64,000 bases of DNA. Origin: Fasciolopsis buskii. Taxonomy: Eukaryota > Platyhelminthes > Trematoda > Plagiorchiida > Fasciolidae. The DNA lies in contig LUCM01000071.1 of the NCBI GenBank assembly GCA_008360955.1, positions 264,169 through 328,168 on the forward strand. Direction: 5' to 3'. Below are positions 11,201 through 24,479 of this stretch, piece by piece. The position numbers and the translations under genes were made by a program. Under the pieces are notes generated by a model. That model was not told the origin of the DNA, made no database searches, and worked only from the letters and a program-made list of their open reading frames with translations. The stretch's first letter is position 1. The number at the start of each line of letters is the position of its first letter.

Positions 11201-12984
11201 TTTGGTTTTATCGTTATCTCGCGAAACTATCTAACCAGAATTCGGTTTCACCAACCAGAGTACTACCAGCGTCCATCCATTTGACCCTGCCTGCAGCAAT
11301 AACTCATCTGATTAGAACATCTACCCGGTAAACGGCGGGTTATCGGATTCGTCGGACTTATGACGTCCACTGTTTGGTAGAAAACAATAAATTCATCGGT
11401 TATGATAAATTACTCTTCCAACCATCTCGAAATTCTACGCGCAAAGAAGCTCATAAGTTGATCCGTATTTGAACAATAATCGAATCTAAACGTGGAACAT
11501 AGCCTTTTAACCCAATATCATCGACCATTGCCGGATTTCGGGAACCCCATGTTTGTGCATTTTCATATCCTGGTTGGACAAATATGCCGGGAAATTTGCT
11601 TGCTTTTTGTGATGTCATCCACTGGCGATGTCTGCGCGCTCACCACTCATTGATCATCTTAGTTAGACGACTTGCCTGTATACGTGTTCTAAGCATTGTA
11701 AGCCGTTGAGATTGCTTTTGCATTCAAAACCATGGCGTAAAGATCCCAGTGCTACTTACTTAAGATCAAAATTCCTAATCACATATACACGAGATTGGAA
11801 TCAAGCACCATAATAATGATGGGGAAACCGGCAAGAGGACCGTACAACTGGGATTAATCAAAATGTTTCCTTCGTTTCTATTGTCAACATTTATATTTAT
11901 TTCTTATTGTTTTATGGAAATTCAGACAAGCTATCTGGAATTCCTGGCGTTGAATTTTTTTTCTCTAAGCCATCATACCTCGACGTCGCTAATCAACGAC
12001 AAACTCGATCTCTTGGGCTTCAAACAGGAAGGCAAGAAGCGCGAACGAAAGCCGTGGCCGACTTCTTCATATTCCGACAAGTAATAGGCTAGCCGCCGTG
12101 TTGTTTCTCCCAGCCTTGACAAGCACGTGCGAAATGAATGTGGAATAGGAGATCAAGGGTAGGCATCCGCAAGACGTATCTTAGCATTTTGAGGCAACGG
12201 AGGATGTTTATATATTCTAGACGGCGGTCATCGACATCCAGCGTACCAGCAAGCATCTCGTCATTTTTATCCTATTCCTGTCAGCTTCAGGCAGTGCTTC
12301 AGAGAAATAGGTGATCGAGTATGGACATCCGCTAGACATCCTAGATGCGTAGGTGTCAAGTCTCAGGGTCGTAAGGATGGGCACTACTAATCGGACCATT
12401 GTATGTCCTTCCCTCGAAAGAATAACGGATGTCACGACGATCCCACAGGTGTCAGAGGTTTGTTTGTTTTTCTTTATTCTTGAGGATTTTGTTTCTGAAC
12501 TGTAAAATCCCAAGATTTAGTCGAAACTTTGCAGTGCCTTTTTCAGTTTCATCCATGCCTGATTTCCTCCGTCCACTTGTTTTTTTTTATATATTTTTCT
12601 CTTAACACTCACTGTTTGCTTAATCTGATACTTCAGTAGCAAAATCATGCGCAGCTGGGGCAAATTCATCTCGCTTTTAGACCGCGAATTTCTATTGTTC
12701 ATTTCATCCTTCCTAGCTGGTGTTGTGCTCCGCAGTGCTAAAGGCTGCATTCCTGAGTCTACTACATTACAAATGTTTGCTAAATGACTGAAAGCTCTTT
12801 CCGCCCATGCACTTTCTAACTATTGTTCAATTCTTGTTGTATTCAACCGGCTTGCCCACGTGCAAATTGATAGGCAATATAAGACAAATTTAACTTCTCA
12901 CAACTGGTCACTTCAAAGCGCATCAACGTGGTATAGACTGATTCTTTCTGGGTTGTATTTGGCCCAACTTACAGTCGTGGCCAG

Positions 12985-13321
12985 TTAGATTGCATCTCGA
13001 ATGTCAGACACTTGAATCCCACTATCACCACCATCCCCACCGGTTACTTTGGCGTAAATGCCTGCTCGTGATACCAATTCAAGTTCATCTCGATTTCTCC
13101 CTACTAGTGCAGTGCCCCTTAGGTGATGTACTGAATCACCAGCCGATGCATTCATCCCGTAGACATGCACTTAAGTATGACATTTGCTTTGCTTTATCAT
13201 CCAGATCAGCTGCATGCTGAAGACGAATCTCAAGTGCAGAGTCGAAAGCTAATATTTCACCCAGGTACTTGCGATCACTGGCTGGCCCCACGAATTTTCC
13301 CTCGTACCCCAATTCTAGCAC
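12985..13321 (-). other. Two overlapping unidentified open frames
   Basis: The first minus-strand frame (13321-13136) has FVGPASDRKYLGEILAFDSA and LQHAADLDDKAKQMSYLSAC. The second (13170-12985) has HLRGTALVGRNRDELELVSR and DGGDSGIQVSDIRDAI. They overlap by 35 bases and could be one frame broken by a shift. The composition is protein-like. I do not recognise a family. Confidence 0.25.
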
Positions 13322-15044
13322 CGTGTTGACACGCTTACTGACGAACTCCCTTCGTCTACTCGTAACTAGTTCGACTGGTTTTGGTGCACTCTAAAGTCTT
13401 CTCGAGTCCTCAGGTTGGGATCCGTAGTACTCGGTAGGGTATCAAGCCTCCATCTTATTGCATGCCCTTCATACCATGCTTTTTTATCCTTAGTACAGCC
13501 ATTTACAGTGAGACCGACGTATTTTCAATAGCTTTTTTTCTCACTTCCGTAAATAATAATGCAACCATGCACGTTAATTCCGTTAGGGGAGCTGCAACGG
13601 ACGTTTGGGGAAAAACTTCACGCAAGAACCAGGTTTTCTGGAGTAGAAACAACAAAGACGTATAGGACAACGTGAAAAAGAAACCAGTCCTAGAACCCTG
13701 AAATCTTGGAAGAAAGTGGTGTTGAAAAATAGAATTTCGACATCTTTAAATAGAAAATTGATAAGGATCTGTAGTTGCCTGTGCACGAGTTAAGCGAAAT
13801 GAGGTTTCACAAAAAGGAGGAATTACTCGGTTCGTTTCCTCACTTGACCTGTTTGAACCTTGCGTGGCTCCATGTCGCTTCAAGGTTTCCAGATCATGAT
13901 GCTTTGAGTCTTGATATTTGCGGGGTACATCTTTCCATAACACTCCTGTTTCATTTATGAAGCAAAAAGAAAGAAAAAATAGCAACGAATATAGAAGCGG
14001 TACATCAGTGGCGATTGGATAGTGAGTGCGGATTCGCCATTGATAGGGGGTTATTAGCCATCCGGATAACATTGAAATAAACCCCTTTAACAAGTGAAAA
14101 AGTCAACCGGATCTCGTGTCCCCACGTGACTGCATCATGCAAATTGATTTGAATATCCATGTATCTTGCGTTCCCAAGCTGTGCACAGTAGATGAGCTGG
14201 ACTGCTTGGTAAAGAAACGTCTTGTCTGGAATTGAAATCCAAACCTTTCCACATCACAACAAGTAAGTCGATAAATATAGAGGCAACTCAGTATACTGGA
14301 GAGACTATAAATGGTCCGTAAAGAAAGACGGGGTATCTTGTCAGGTTTGCTATCTGTCCCAGTTCACTAAGTCATACAATATCAATACATTTCGAAAAGT
14401 ATAAAAGAAAGTCGGACTCGTTGGTGATAGATAGTATTTGCATCTGGGTATAACCGCAACGAACCGCCGTGCTATCCAAGTTGGGAACCCAACATGAAGC
14501 TGAAATCCGTGATTTAAATAGGCCGTCATAAGTCATGTTAAATTGAAAGATCGAGGGAAAAATTCTGTCTGCGTAATTTTTTCCCAACTTTTCATGGTAT
14601 TCCGGGTTTTGGACAGCCGCAAAAATTCACCACTCGTTTATTCGTTAAAAGCATTTCAGAACCTGAGAGAGGGGTATATGATTGCTATTACCCATTGGAC
14701 TTGTTGAGAAAACCAGTCCACCGTCTTCGGTAATTTCTGTGTCTACAATTTGAATCTCTCCGGCTCACAACACTGCAAGCAATAATTGTGCTTATCATGC
14801 TTGCTATTTTCTAGTTGAAACTCGTTGAAAGTATTTAAATGGCTTTGGCTAAAACTCATGTTTCATTTGATTTGGGCTTTAATTTCATCAGCTTTAAAAC
14901 AATAATCCATTCGCAGATATTTTACTGTATGTACCTGTTCGTTCCTTGATTCTTTCACACGTCGTTTCTCTGTTTCTCTTTTATCCCATTCTGATTGGCG
15001 CGTCGGATGTTTCCGCTTCGGCTTGAATTTGATTTGGCGAGTAG

Positions 15045-15203
15045 GACTATGATGCAATGGTGACACTGGTCGACGACGTACGAAAACTACCTATGCGTTC
15101 GAAGATGGTTGAGCTGAGTATGATTCAATACTTGTACGCGTTCGCTCTCAACGGTCGGAAGCAACCTGGTGATCGTGAACGAGCTTTGTCTGTGATCAAT
15201 AAC
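15045..15203 (+). CDS. MAP3K5: ASK-family MAP3K, exon B (53 codons)
   Basis: The exon starts after a GAGTAG acceptor and ends at a strong GTGAGT donor; both ends are phase 0. It reads DYDAMVTLVDDVRKLP, then a short variable stretch, then YAFALNGRKQPGDRERAL. Vertebrate ASK1 has DYDSIVKLVETLEKLP and YAFALNRRNLPGDRAKAL at the same spacing, so this exon is very well supported. It encodes two of the paired helices of the central regulatory region. It sits 13.8 kb after exon A and 24.3 kb before exon C. Confidence 0.95.
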
Positions 15204-15444
15204 GTGAGTTTATAAGATGCTCCCATCATTTTTCTACCGTACTACCACTGTTCTCTTGGTGTACGCATATAAAACAAGCCGCCGTAGGCTCGATTTGATG
15301 CGCCGAATCTTTTTTTTAATATGTATTCGATACAAAACCCTTGCATCTTTTTGTACTTCCGAACTACACGTGTGTTCAGAGCGTCAAATTCAGCATCAGC
15401 TGAGAATGGCAATTCACTATCGTCCAGCTCGTTACCACATCCTA

Positions 15445-15575
15445 CCTAATGAGACCTTGTGTGATTCTGCACCCCCCTAAATTTCTGTATTAGACTTTCC
15501 AGTCCCCTTTTTTTCATATGATGGATCCTAATGGGATATGTTCCTTTCACTACACTCATGGCATTAAAAATATAC
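15445..15575 (+). repeat. Dispersed SINE-like repeat body, copy 2
   Basis: This copy carries TGTGTGATTCTGCACCCCC, then GACTTTCCAG, ATGGATCCTAATGGGATATG and TTCACTACACTCATGGCATT. These follow the order of the fuller copy at 27395-27650. It lies about 240 bases after the donor of exon B. Confidence 0.5.
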
Positions 15576-17172
15576 CAGATACCGTAGTTTTCATTTTGGC
15601 TGCAGACGAATAGTTGTATCCTCTTCTTGAGTGATCAATGAAGAATACAGTTCTCCTCTATCTTAAAGCTAAATGAAAACTCCATCATGTGTGGCTACAT
15701 ATACATCTAGAGAACATACTGTTTAGCAACCTTGTCGTGCTGTCTTCAACATGTATGCACACTTCTGTGATGTTAACATGTTAGCCGGGACTAAGAGTAC
15801 ATGCGCGAAGCAAAGGTGCAGACTGTGCCTACCCATCAGAGTTGAGATCAGATTGCAGGATTGCGCTTTCACTCCGTGGTCATCGGCTCTAGATAAATAT
15901 TACAGATTTCCTCGTTTTTAATGGCATGGCTATGATCTGCCTATTCTCTGGTTTATATTAAGCTACCAAACCACGCGACTGACTTCATCAATCCCCATGT
16001 TACGTGCTCACACTCCTTCTCTCGGTCAATCTACGGTTCGACCGAAATCGACTTAATTTCACTGTGGGTTGGGTCTGCCAAACCATGACTGGAGGCTGTC
16101 AAACGATGATTCGATGCTCCTAAACTGTGGTCGGGGGTTATAAAGGACGGAAAAACCTGCAGGATGACCACTGTCGGATGACCATTCTGACAGGATGCAT
16201 TCAAAGTTGGGAAGGGTAATGAACAACGCTAGTACTTCCAGTTGTAAAACTGAAAATCCTCTCCGTGCCGTTAACAGCTGCACATTTTGTTGTCCATATT
16301 CGCTGACCGGTCTCTACATTGGGCTGCTGAACAACCGCATTGGTATCGATACAGATGGCTACCGGTACACTCCTCTCACGATTTCAGTTCAACAGAACTA
16401 TAAATCGACTTCGATTACGTGCGAACAGTAGTGCACTACAGCTTCGAGGATGTTTTCTAATCATGGCTGGTTTGTAGCGCTTTCGACAAGTCTTTCTTTC
16501 ACTTATGCTTGCTGCTATTTTTACCGTCTTGTATTCTCATCAGATTTTAAACTGTTTTATATGAATTCTGAGTGACAAGTACCAAGTTTCTAATCATCTT
16601 CCCGTTTCGTTAATCTGGTTGTCTATTAACTCTTCATATAGACTCATTCAGTAGCACCACCGCGTCATTCACGCTGTTCCGTACTGGTGAGACTTAACTT
16701 CCAGTATTTGACTGGACCTACATACTTGCTTGTCTGTGTTTGCATGGTGTGTGTGTGCTGTTCCGGTTGACTTAAGTAGAAAAGGACTGGTGACCACATG
16801 ATTCCCGGCGCGATGGTTCTATTTCGATTTATTGGAAGTCATCTTATATGCATCTTGAGTACCATACGATTTCCTAACCGGGTTGGCTATCATGACAATA
16901 AAGGTAGTGAATTATCAGGATAACCTGTTTGCTGTTTCTCTGGTTCTTTATTTCGATCCGATTACAGCTAATCCATCTGAGAACATGGTGCTCATAGAAA
17001 ACAGATTTCTCATTCAGTATTTTGTTTTGACCAAATATTGACCAACGATTAATTTCCTCACGTCTGTTTTTTTTCTCGTCCTCCTAATTCTGTCTGCCTT
17101 GAGATTGTTCTATTTTGGGAAATCTGCAGTGGCCCGAAATCAAAATTACCGTTCGATTCGGAGGATAAAGCA

Positions 17173-17430
17173 TTGACGTTACTGACCGCGGCCGCAAACG
17201 TCGATCTAGTCATGGATTTCAAGATTGATTTTAAAACTATTCCAGTTGAAGAATCTATCTCGCTGCTATTCCCCGTGTGTACACCTATGCGTTTTGAGTT
17301 TGATCATTGCAAACTAGGGGCATTGTTTGTTGATGATGTTCGGTCACTGGTACCTACGATGAATTTCTCCGATAGCCTTGTAGGAAAGAATGTCAAAGGA
17401 CGATCTGAGAAGACAATGCTGATTCCTTAG
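17173..17430 (+). other. Unidentified open frame, 85 codons
   Basis: The frame begins after GACG at 17173 and reads through DLVMDFKIDFKTIPVEESI and FEFDHCKLGALFVDDVRSL, ending at TAG. Its composition is protein-like, but I recognise no family. An AG lies upstream at 17129-17130, but there is no donor at the end that would fit the ASK gene, whose coding sequence is already contiguous across this intron. It could be a fragment of an unrecognised element or chance. Confidence 0.2.
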
Positions 17431-17989
17431 GCCTAGGATCAATCCTTGATCTTCCTACAGGTGACGATTCGCATCAGTTTCGTATCCAGTCGTCCCGCGT
17501 TTTCAGCAATAGTCTATGAATTGTGTGGAGTCAATTTGTTCTCTGAAGCAGATCGTCTTGTGGAAATTTAACCAGAAGGAGATGGTAAATTGTGTACTCT
17601 ACTGTTCCGGTCGGTTTCAACATGTAGGTCGAAAACATAGTGGTACTATTCTGGCATTACGCTCGTGTAATCTAACGTCGTTTCGTTGATGAATAACACT
17701 GAGAATGTTCGTGCGGTGTGGGTGACCTAACCATTAAATCGTTCTTCTCTGAATGGCAAACGCAGTTCGACACGCCACAGAATCAATTTTCTATCGTGCA
17801 CGTTACAAAACTTCGAGTCGATCGGTTTACACAGTCAGTCACCTCGCGTTTCTTTATTGTGACTTCGGTTGTTACTTAACAGTATTATCATTGTTTTGTT
17901 TAGACTGCGTACAAAATAATGTATGCAACAATGTATCGGTAGTTTCACCATGTCTGACTTGTTGGGACATTCTGTCAATCTGTGCTATT

Positions 17990-18105
17990 TTAAATTCCAG
18001 GGTCATGGTTACCGGTTCCCCCCTATTCCCGTTTAATGGATCCCAGCGCCTATGGGATGTGGCCCTTCTAGTACATTCATCCGTGGTGTATGCAATGAAA
18101 TATTT
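17990..18105 (+). repeat. Dispersed SINE-like repeat body, copy 3
   Basis: It contains TTCCAGGGTCATGGTTACCG, an ATGGATCC motif, CTATGGGATGTGGCCCTTC and a final ACATTCATCC, closely resembling the copies at 8095, 15490 and 27540. The reading frame 17753-18109 over it is not considered real. Confidence 0.5.
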
Positions 18106-19201
18106 GTAGGGTCGTGAGAGTTTGGCACAATAGATTCAGTAGAGGGCAATCTGCGCACTGGAATGATAGCGGGACAAATTCGAACCGAACCAAATCACAA
18201 GGATGTGTATGTGTCTATTTTCACATGGATTGCTCGACCTCTTGCAGCCTACGTCTAAATCCCCGACAAATACGGCAATCATCGAATCCAGCCGAAACAC
18301 GAGGAGCCACTGATTTCGCTAAGTGCCGTGCTAACGATAAAAGTGTGAAAGAGAGGATTTCTTGAGCAAAGTCACTTCCCATGATTTAGTAGGCAGATTT
18401 CGTAAAATTCACTGTCTTTCCTTCAGGCTCATCAGTGGCTAAAGGTTTTCCCTATACGACGGTAGAAATGGTGGACACCTCACGGAGCGATTGTAAAGTT
18501 CTGCAAAGTCATGCGCGCAATGGCGTTTCTGCACCGCACACACACGTCTGATACCCCCTCTTCACATATGTTCTCATTCTTCGAGATTCGTATTTGCTGC
18601 CACGTTTCTGAGTGGAGTCTTGTTTCTGTTCCCTCTCCTGTCCTGCTTCGTTTAGCATCCAAGTCCCACTAAATCCAATTCCGCTGGTCGATGCTTTTCG
18701 TCCTCGGCGTCCTTTTATACTAGGGGCGCTAATTTGTATAGGAAAACGGGCGTGTTCAGCTCTCTCACTGAAAACCCTGTTCACCGACGTATGTAGTACC
18801 TAAGACACCCGCACGCAAGACTCCAACTTTGTCGCTTCATTGACGCTCCCACTAAATTCTTCCGTCAAGTTACACTCATTTTTGTTTGAGGCCCTTGAGG
18901 ATGTGGCTTAAAGTCTTGCTGGTATAAGCATGGCTATCCGTGAGAGGATTGAGGCCGCACCGCTTGATTGTAACCAAGAGAAGGAAACAATCACCTTCCC
19001 AGTTTGAGCAATCGGGTAATGTTCAACCCACCGAGGAGTCTTGGATCTTGATGGATGACAGACAGTGTGAAGGTGGAGGATACACAATTCATCATACACA
19101 CGGTGAAATATGCCCATCGTCTCCTTTTCTTTCCTCTTTCGTCCATAGTCTTCATCTGTCAAGTTTCCGATTGCACATGACTTGCATTCGAAATTATGCT
19201 C

Positions 19202-19250
19202 TATATATATATATGTATATATAATGTATTATATATATATATATATATAA
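19202..19250. repeat. AT microsatellite
   Basis: Mostly TA dinucleotides, interrupted by TATGTATATATAATGTATT. It lies about 400 bases before the CR1-like copy. Confidence 0.9.
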
Positions 19251-19639
19251 TCTGTCTTTAGTTTCGAGATTATCCACTGGTTTCAGCCCAATCGCAGTCA
19301 AAAACTATTTCTAACAAAAGCTGCACCTTGCGCAAAACAGAGCGGGTGGTATCGCAGTTTTTTTCATTAGAGATGAATGCCAAAGCAAGTCGGCTGTCTC
19401 CGAACGGGTCCCTCTCAGATCTGTTTTCGGGTTACGAATTTCGTTTTTTCGTAAATCGAGTCACGGAGGGTAGCTCTATGTTTAAGTCGTCGTCTGTTTC
19501 TCGGTAATCCGAAGTTCTGACTTCCGAATCACCAGTGGCATATTTGGCATGTGCTCCATTCGTGTAGGCAATGAATCCAAACAAAGCATCACTATGTAGT
19601 TGACCGCAGGAGTTGGTCCTGACAGTCTGTCTGCAGCAT

Positions 19640-21020
19640 TTTAAGGCATCGTGCTTTCGCTCTGATCGATGCATTCATTGCTCTGATTAACTCGTCATTA
19701 AGCTCGTCTTCTATCACTGACTATTGGAGACCCGTCACTATTATTCCCGTCCCAAAATCCAGCAGTTCTACTGCTTTACCTAAACGCTTTCGCCCCATCG
19801 CCTTAAGGTTTTCTGGTCTTAAACTGACGAAGCATGTTATACTTAAGCGCCTGTGTCCTTTCATCTGTCCTCCTGACGACTCTTTACAGTTTGCCTATAA
19901 ATCTGACAGGTCCGCTTTGGATGCTGTTGCCCCTCTTAATCACCACATTTGGAAGTCCTTAAACTCATCGATAAAATCTGTGTTGCGCCGTTCTAGACTA
20001 TTCATCGGCATTTGACTCAGTCCCGCGGTCTTTTCTGCTTCACAATCTGGAAACATTTGGTTGTCCCAGGCCCTTATTAGCATGACTGCCTGATTACTTT
20101 ACTGAACGAACCCAGTGCACACGAATGGACGGTGAAACGTCGAAACCGTTGATTAACAACTCTGGAGTACTTCAGGGTGTTGTTCATTCACTGTTTCTCC
20201 TCGCTACTTATATCAGCGACTTATCAACTAGCTCCTCCGCCATCTGTTTAAGTATGCTGGTCATGTTGCCCTCTCTCAAGCCGTTTCGAACAACGGTGAT
20301 TTTCAGTTTTTCCAACAACCTAACTTCTGTTTACGATTTCTCTGCACGAGCTGGTTTAAATCTCAACACATCTAAATGTTTCGAATGTCGGTTCTCTCTC
20401 TCTCTCTCTCTCGGTAAGCCCACCCATCCGAAATGTCTTCCATCAACTCAAAAGCTGTTACCAAGGTTGATTCTGTAAAATATCTAGCAGTCACCATTGA
20501 TAGAAGTCTGAAGTGGACCTCTCACATTTTTGCCTGTGTAAAGAATCTTCGACGGTTGTCATTTCAAATCAGGAAGCTTCGACACTACAAAGTGAAACAA
20601 AGCGCCATCCCCCGATTTGCATACCAACGTGTTTTTCCAACCCTTCTTTACATTTGCCAGGTTTATTTAGCATAGACTTCAGAATTCTTCGTTGGGGGCT
20701 ATCAATTATTAGCCGTGTTTTCCATACCACTAACTGAACTGTCCCTTAATCTATGTGATCAACACTTATCAGCATGTGAGAAATTTGCTCACAAAATTCT
20801 TTCAGATTGCACTCATCCTCTGCACAACGATCTTTCAGAGTGCCGTTCTCCTACTTCTACACGATCCGCTTTTCGTTCCATACCATCTAGAATCAATATC
20901 TATAGGAACCCGACTGTCCGATATCTAGCACGCATTTTGACAAACTGTGACCGTGTTTTAGCCGAATTCCTGAGCAACATATCAAAATATGCTCCGATCA
21001 TTCCTCGATGAGTTTTTTTT
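19640..21020 (+). mobile_element. CR1/jockey-type non-LTR retrotransposon, reverse transcriptase to C-terminus
   Basis: In shifting frames the + strand reads DYWRPVTIIPVPKSS, KLTKHVILKRL, LDYSSAFDSVPRSFLL (motif A with its Asp), NNSGVLQGVV, LNLNTSKCFE, KYLAVTIDRSLKWTSH, LSFQIRKLRHYKV and a C-terminus SAFRSIPSRINIYR ending at a stop near 21010. The order is that of a CR1-like reverse transcriptase. The YADD box is destroyed (frame change near 20250), and stops and frameshifts are frequent. The 5' half (endonuclease) is missing, the usual 5' truncation. A CT microsatellite interrupts it at 20393-20412. It is sense to the ASK gene. Confidence 0.82.
20393..20412. repeat. CT microsatellite inside the CR1-like copy
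   Basis: About ten TC units in a row within the reverse transcriptase remnant. It causes a Ser-Leu run in translation and probably a frame change. Confidence 0.9.
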
Positions 21021-21579
21021 AATTTTTACAAGGTAATGAGTATACATTTTTCCCATTTTATTTCTGCCTTCACGTTTTTTTTGACTGGAATGCGACGTTG
21101 TTTTTGTATACAGTATAGCACCAGGTATGCTGTGGGGCTGCACACAAAACTTTTGGTTGTTCTGAAGCATACCTCATCAATTTGTCCACGCACTAGTCTG
21201 TACTGAACCGTCCATATGCCTTGATGGCCGTTCCACCCCGCGTAATGCAGCAGCGGATAAATTATATTTCAGTTCACTTCCCACAACCGCTGCATTGTTG
21301 TGCACTTCTTTCACGTGCTAACCCACATCACCGTTTACTCAAAGTAATAATGGATGAGATCTAGTGAAAACTGAAATGTCTGATAACAAATTGAAAAACT
21401 ATATCGAAGAAGGAAGATTTTGAATCCAAGATCGCCACTGATTTCGGTATTGAGTCGTATGACCTACGAAGGAACTTGTAGGAAAATCTCATAGACCCAA
21501 ACCGGGCATTCCAATTGGGAATGCATGTACTAGTCCACTAGATTCCATCTTCGTACCTTTTTATCATGCCATCGACTGA

Positions 21580-22620
21580 CCACCTCGAACGTATTCCAAA
21601 CATTGTTTCGAGGAACAGTGGTCAAGCCGTCCTGTTGACAACACGTGACCCTTAATCTATTTATATTCAACTCTTATAAATTTCTACTCTTGGGCCCGGT
21701 ACCTATGGCCTAACCACAAAATTACTGATAAAATTCTTCTGCTGTATTCTGCTAATAAGATAAAGCATTGCTCAAACACCGGATGTCTTCGGACATCTGT
21801 TCTCAACATCCGTGTTTCTGAGCCGTATAACAGGACCGACTCCAATGCTGAATCTTTGGTCCAATACCATATGTCAAAGCAATGCCAGTTCAGTTCAATG
21901 TGAGCGGTCCGTGTTTTACTACAAAGCGCCTTTAATCACGTAAAGCTGAAAACCTATCAACGAAACTGACCGTTCGGGCGATGAGTCAGAAGATCGATGA
22001 GGTTATACGACTGCCATACAGGCATGAATATGAACCTTTCATTGTTATGGATGCATGGGTTTCTCTCTAATAAAACGAGAGCTGTGGTGGCTAGACTTGG
22101 TCTTTCTCTCTAGAGCTACTTTTGCGATTGCGCTTGGTATTTCCAGGTGAGGATGATGCGTGTTTTTAGGAAGACAATCTTACCATGCGTCTTTCGGTGC
22201 AATATCACTATTCTCGATCGAGAATAGCGCTATTTCCACTGTCATCCCAACTACGAAGTTGAAGAGATTCGGGAAGGACAGCTCTGACAAACTTTTGATC
22301 AACTAGATGGGAGGTCTCCGTGAATGCGAACTCGGCCTCGGCTGTTTGCTAACATTTGAAAAGCAAATGGATTTCTCAGGAGCACCCTTTGGTGAGAGCT
22401 AGTGCCGCAGAATTGCACGGTTGATTCGGTCGAATGCCGTTTTCAGATCGAGGAAGACAGAAATTTTAAGTCTTCTGAAGGTGCCAAAATTTTCTACCGA
22501 GTAAAAACTGGTTAATCTAATTCAGTTTTTCTTTCGAGTTTTCGAAGCGCATTAGTTGCAAAGTAATGGTCAGCGCCACCTGTTTGTCTATCAAGATTGC
22601 CTTGCATTCTAATGACCTAG
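21580..22620 (-). mobile_element. RTE-type retrotransposon remnant (reverse transcriptase core)
   Basis: On the minus strand, VFLDLKTAFDRINRAILRH near 22480 is reverse transcriptase motif A with the catalytic Asp. It is followed in broken frames by a stretch resembling the strand-turn and GVRQGCPLSPFLFNF region. Near 21800 the sequence SVLLYGSETRMLRTDVRRH matches the post-core box VRSVLLYG-x-ETW of RTE elements. The YADD box is not readable and stops are many. It is antisense to the ASK gene. The limits are approximate. Confidence 0.62.
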
Positions 22621-24479
22621 TGAGTTGTGGCCTGCCTGCCTCTGGTATTCTGCTGAGTCTCCGTGCTTTCTTGAGGCACTATATCCATCTCGGTTGAGAT
22701 AGAGCATAATGAAGCACGACTTGTAACGAGACGCGAGCTCAGCGTGAGTCTACCCCTGGAACACGAGATCTGATTGGCTCGTCGAGCACCAGAGATGGAA
22801 TATGCTTCCGTCATGTGGGCAGTCCTCGAGTCACTGACAGGACAGTATTGGGCGTGAGCAAAACGATTTGCCTAATTGAAGTCTCCCATGTCCCCGTCTT
22901 GTATACTGAGCCGAGTACTTTGAAGCGCAGGTTAACTGACCTCCAGCATCCACTCCTTCCAATAGCTATTCAAGCACGCATCCTATGCTCTGTTTTGATG
23001 GATCCATCTCCTGCGGTTGAGGTCTACAAGAATACTTCAAGCTTTCATAAGATGAAGAGATCTGACGGTCTTTAGTCAACTCCAAACTCTTGTAGTTTGA
23101 CATAGGAATTCAAATTTTTGCCCCAGTTGCTTGGATTTTTTAGCAATTGTTATTTTGATGCTCGGAATTGATTGTTTCCTTTCATTTTTATGAACGGCTC
23201 ATTCAACAACGGAGCAGTATCCTAACCCGAGGGCATCAAATCCACGACTTACAAAACACGCGTGGCGAATAGACTGAATTTCGCTCTTGTCGTGGATACT
23301 TCAAACGAAGACCTATCCTCAGACATCTATTAGAGCACCGTTAAATTTTCAAAGGTCACAGATCATTGTGTTCGTAAACCTCTGTGCAGCATGCGGCTCC
23401 ATCGGCGTGGCTACACTATGGATCCGCTTGAGGAGGAATTTTGTATTTGAGGCGCATGTATCAGTCGTACCGTCTTACCTCAGGTCGGGTTAGGATGTAT
23501 GGCCAACATTCCCCACTTTTCACCCTTTCCACTGGTGTGCAACAAAACTCCCACGTCTCTGTGTTCATAAAGGAGAGATACAGATATTGTTGAAACTCAT
23601 GCAACAAGCGTCATATAAACACTTTCTAGTCCAGTATGGAACAGCAAAAGGAACAGGATATTTTTGTTCATATCCTTGTTATTCAGCGAGAAGTGATGAA
23701 GTCTTTTGGTGATAAGCCTTAAGGTTCAGTGCTATTCAGCGAACGGATATGCTAAAAAATCGATATCCGATTTTAGCCAACATCTGTGCGTGCATCTCAA
23801 GCAAAACACATCACTAGCCCGATAGGGAGAACAAAGTGAGACTTATGCACAACAATTTGCTGCATGTGTTGCTGGAAATACAACACTCGCAAACGATGGT
23901 AATCGATGAACCCATCGTTATCCTTCAGAATAATTTTAGTCATTTTGATGCGGCGTCTAGCGACCCGAGTATGAGGTTATTTTTATCTCATGCCTCAAAA
24001 AGTTTTATAACTTCATCTTTATTATCCGTTGTTTGGGTCGCCTATAGAATTATCACGTAGGATTATCATGCCCTTATTGATTTTTAATGGGCCATACTCT
24101 AGAATTGAAAGCGCTTTCATCCGACTCACGCCAAGTTGGATTAACATCACTTCTCTAAGATAACATGTTTACTAAATTCTGGTGGAGTACAGCACAAAGC
24201 TTCTTTCGGGAAAATGTTTTCTAATATTGTTTGTTTTCTTAGAATTGGGGTAATATCTACATCACCACAGCAATATACTTTCCTCTATCCATAGTGCATC
24301 CTATTTCGAAATGGCTTCTCTCATTTTATTCGTGTCAGACTGAACCATACAAACGGCCATGAGAAAGTAGGACAACTTTTTTGGAGGATTTTCCGCCAGC
24401 AGTGTTCATTTTCACTGATTCTGAAAATTTATGTTGGTCGTAACTCAGGTTGCAGGTTTTCATGGGTTCTGATTGTTGA

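Larger units (their letters stand above)
1240..15044 (+). other. Intron A-B of the ASK gene (13.8 kb)
   Basis: This intron has GT...AG ends. It contains one inverted-repeat arm and the internally deleted RTE copy (2421-5400, minus). It also holds a fragment resembling a Penelope 3' end near 7630-7830, a piece of a dispersed SINE-like body near 8095-8205, and a 12-G run at 1942-1953. From about 8500 to 15000 I see no recognisable gene, RNA or repeat, apart from short unassigned open frames near 13 kb on the minus strand. This is ordinary unique-looking or very old repeat sequence. Confidence 0.8.

Noticed and set aside
18480..18803. Overlapping charged frames on both strands
   Set aside because: No motif, splice signal or repeat partner seen; kept out as probable chance.
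22617..22814. 65-codon minus-strand frame as a separate gene
   Set aside because: It lies just 5' of RTE reverse transcriptase motif A and is probably a frame across the decayed element or its flank.
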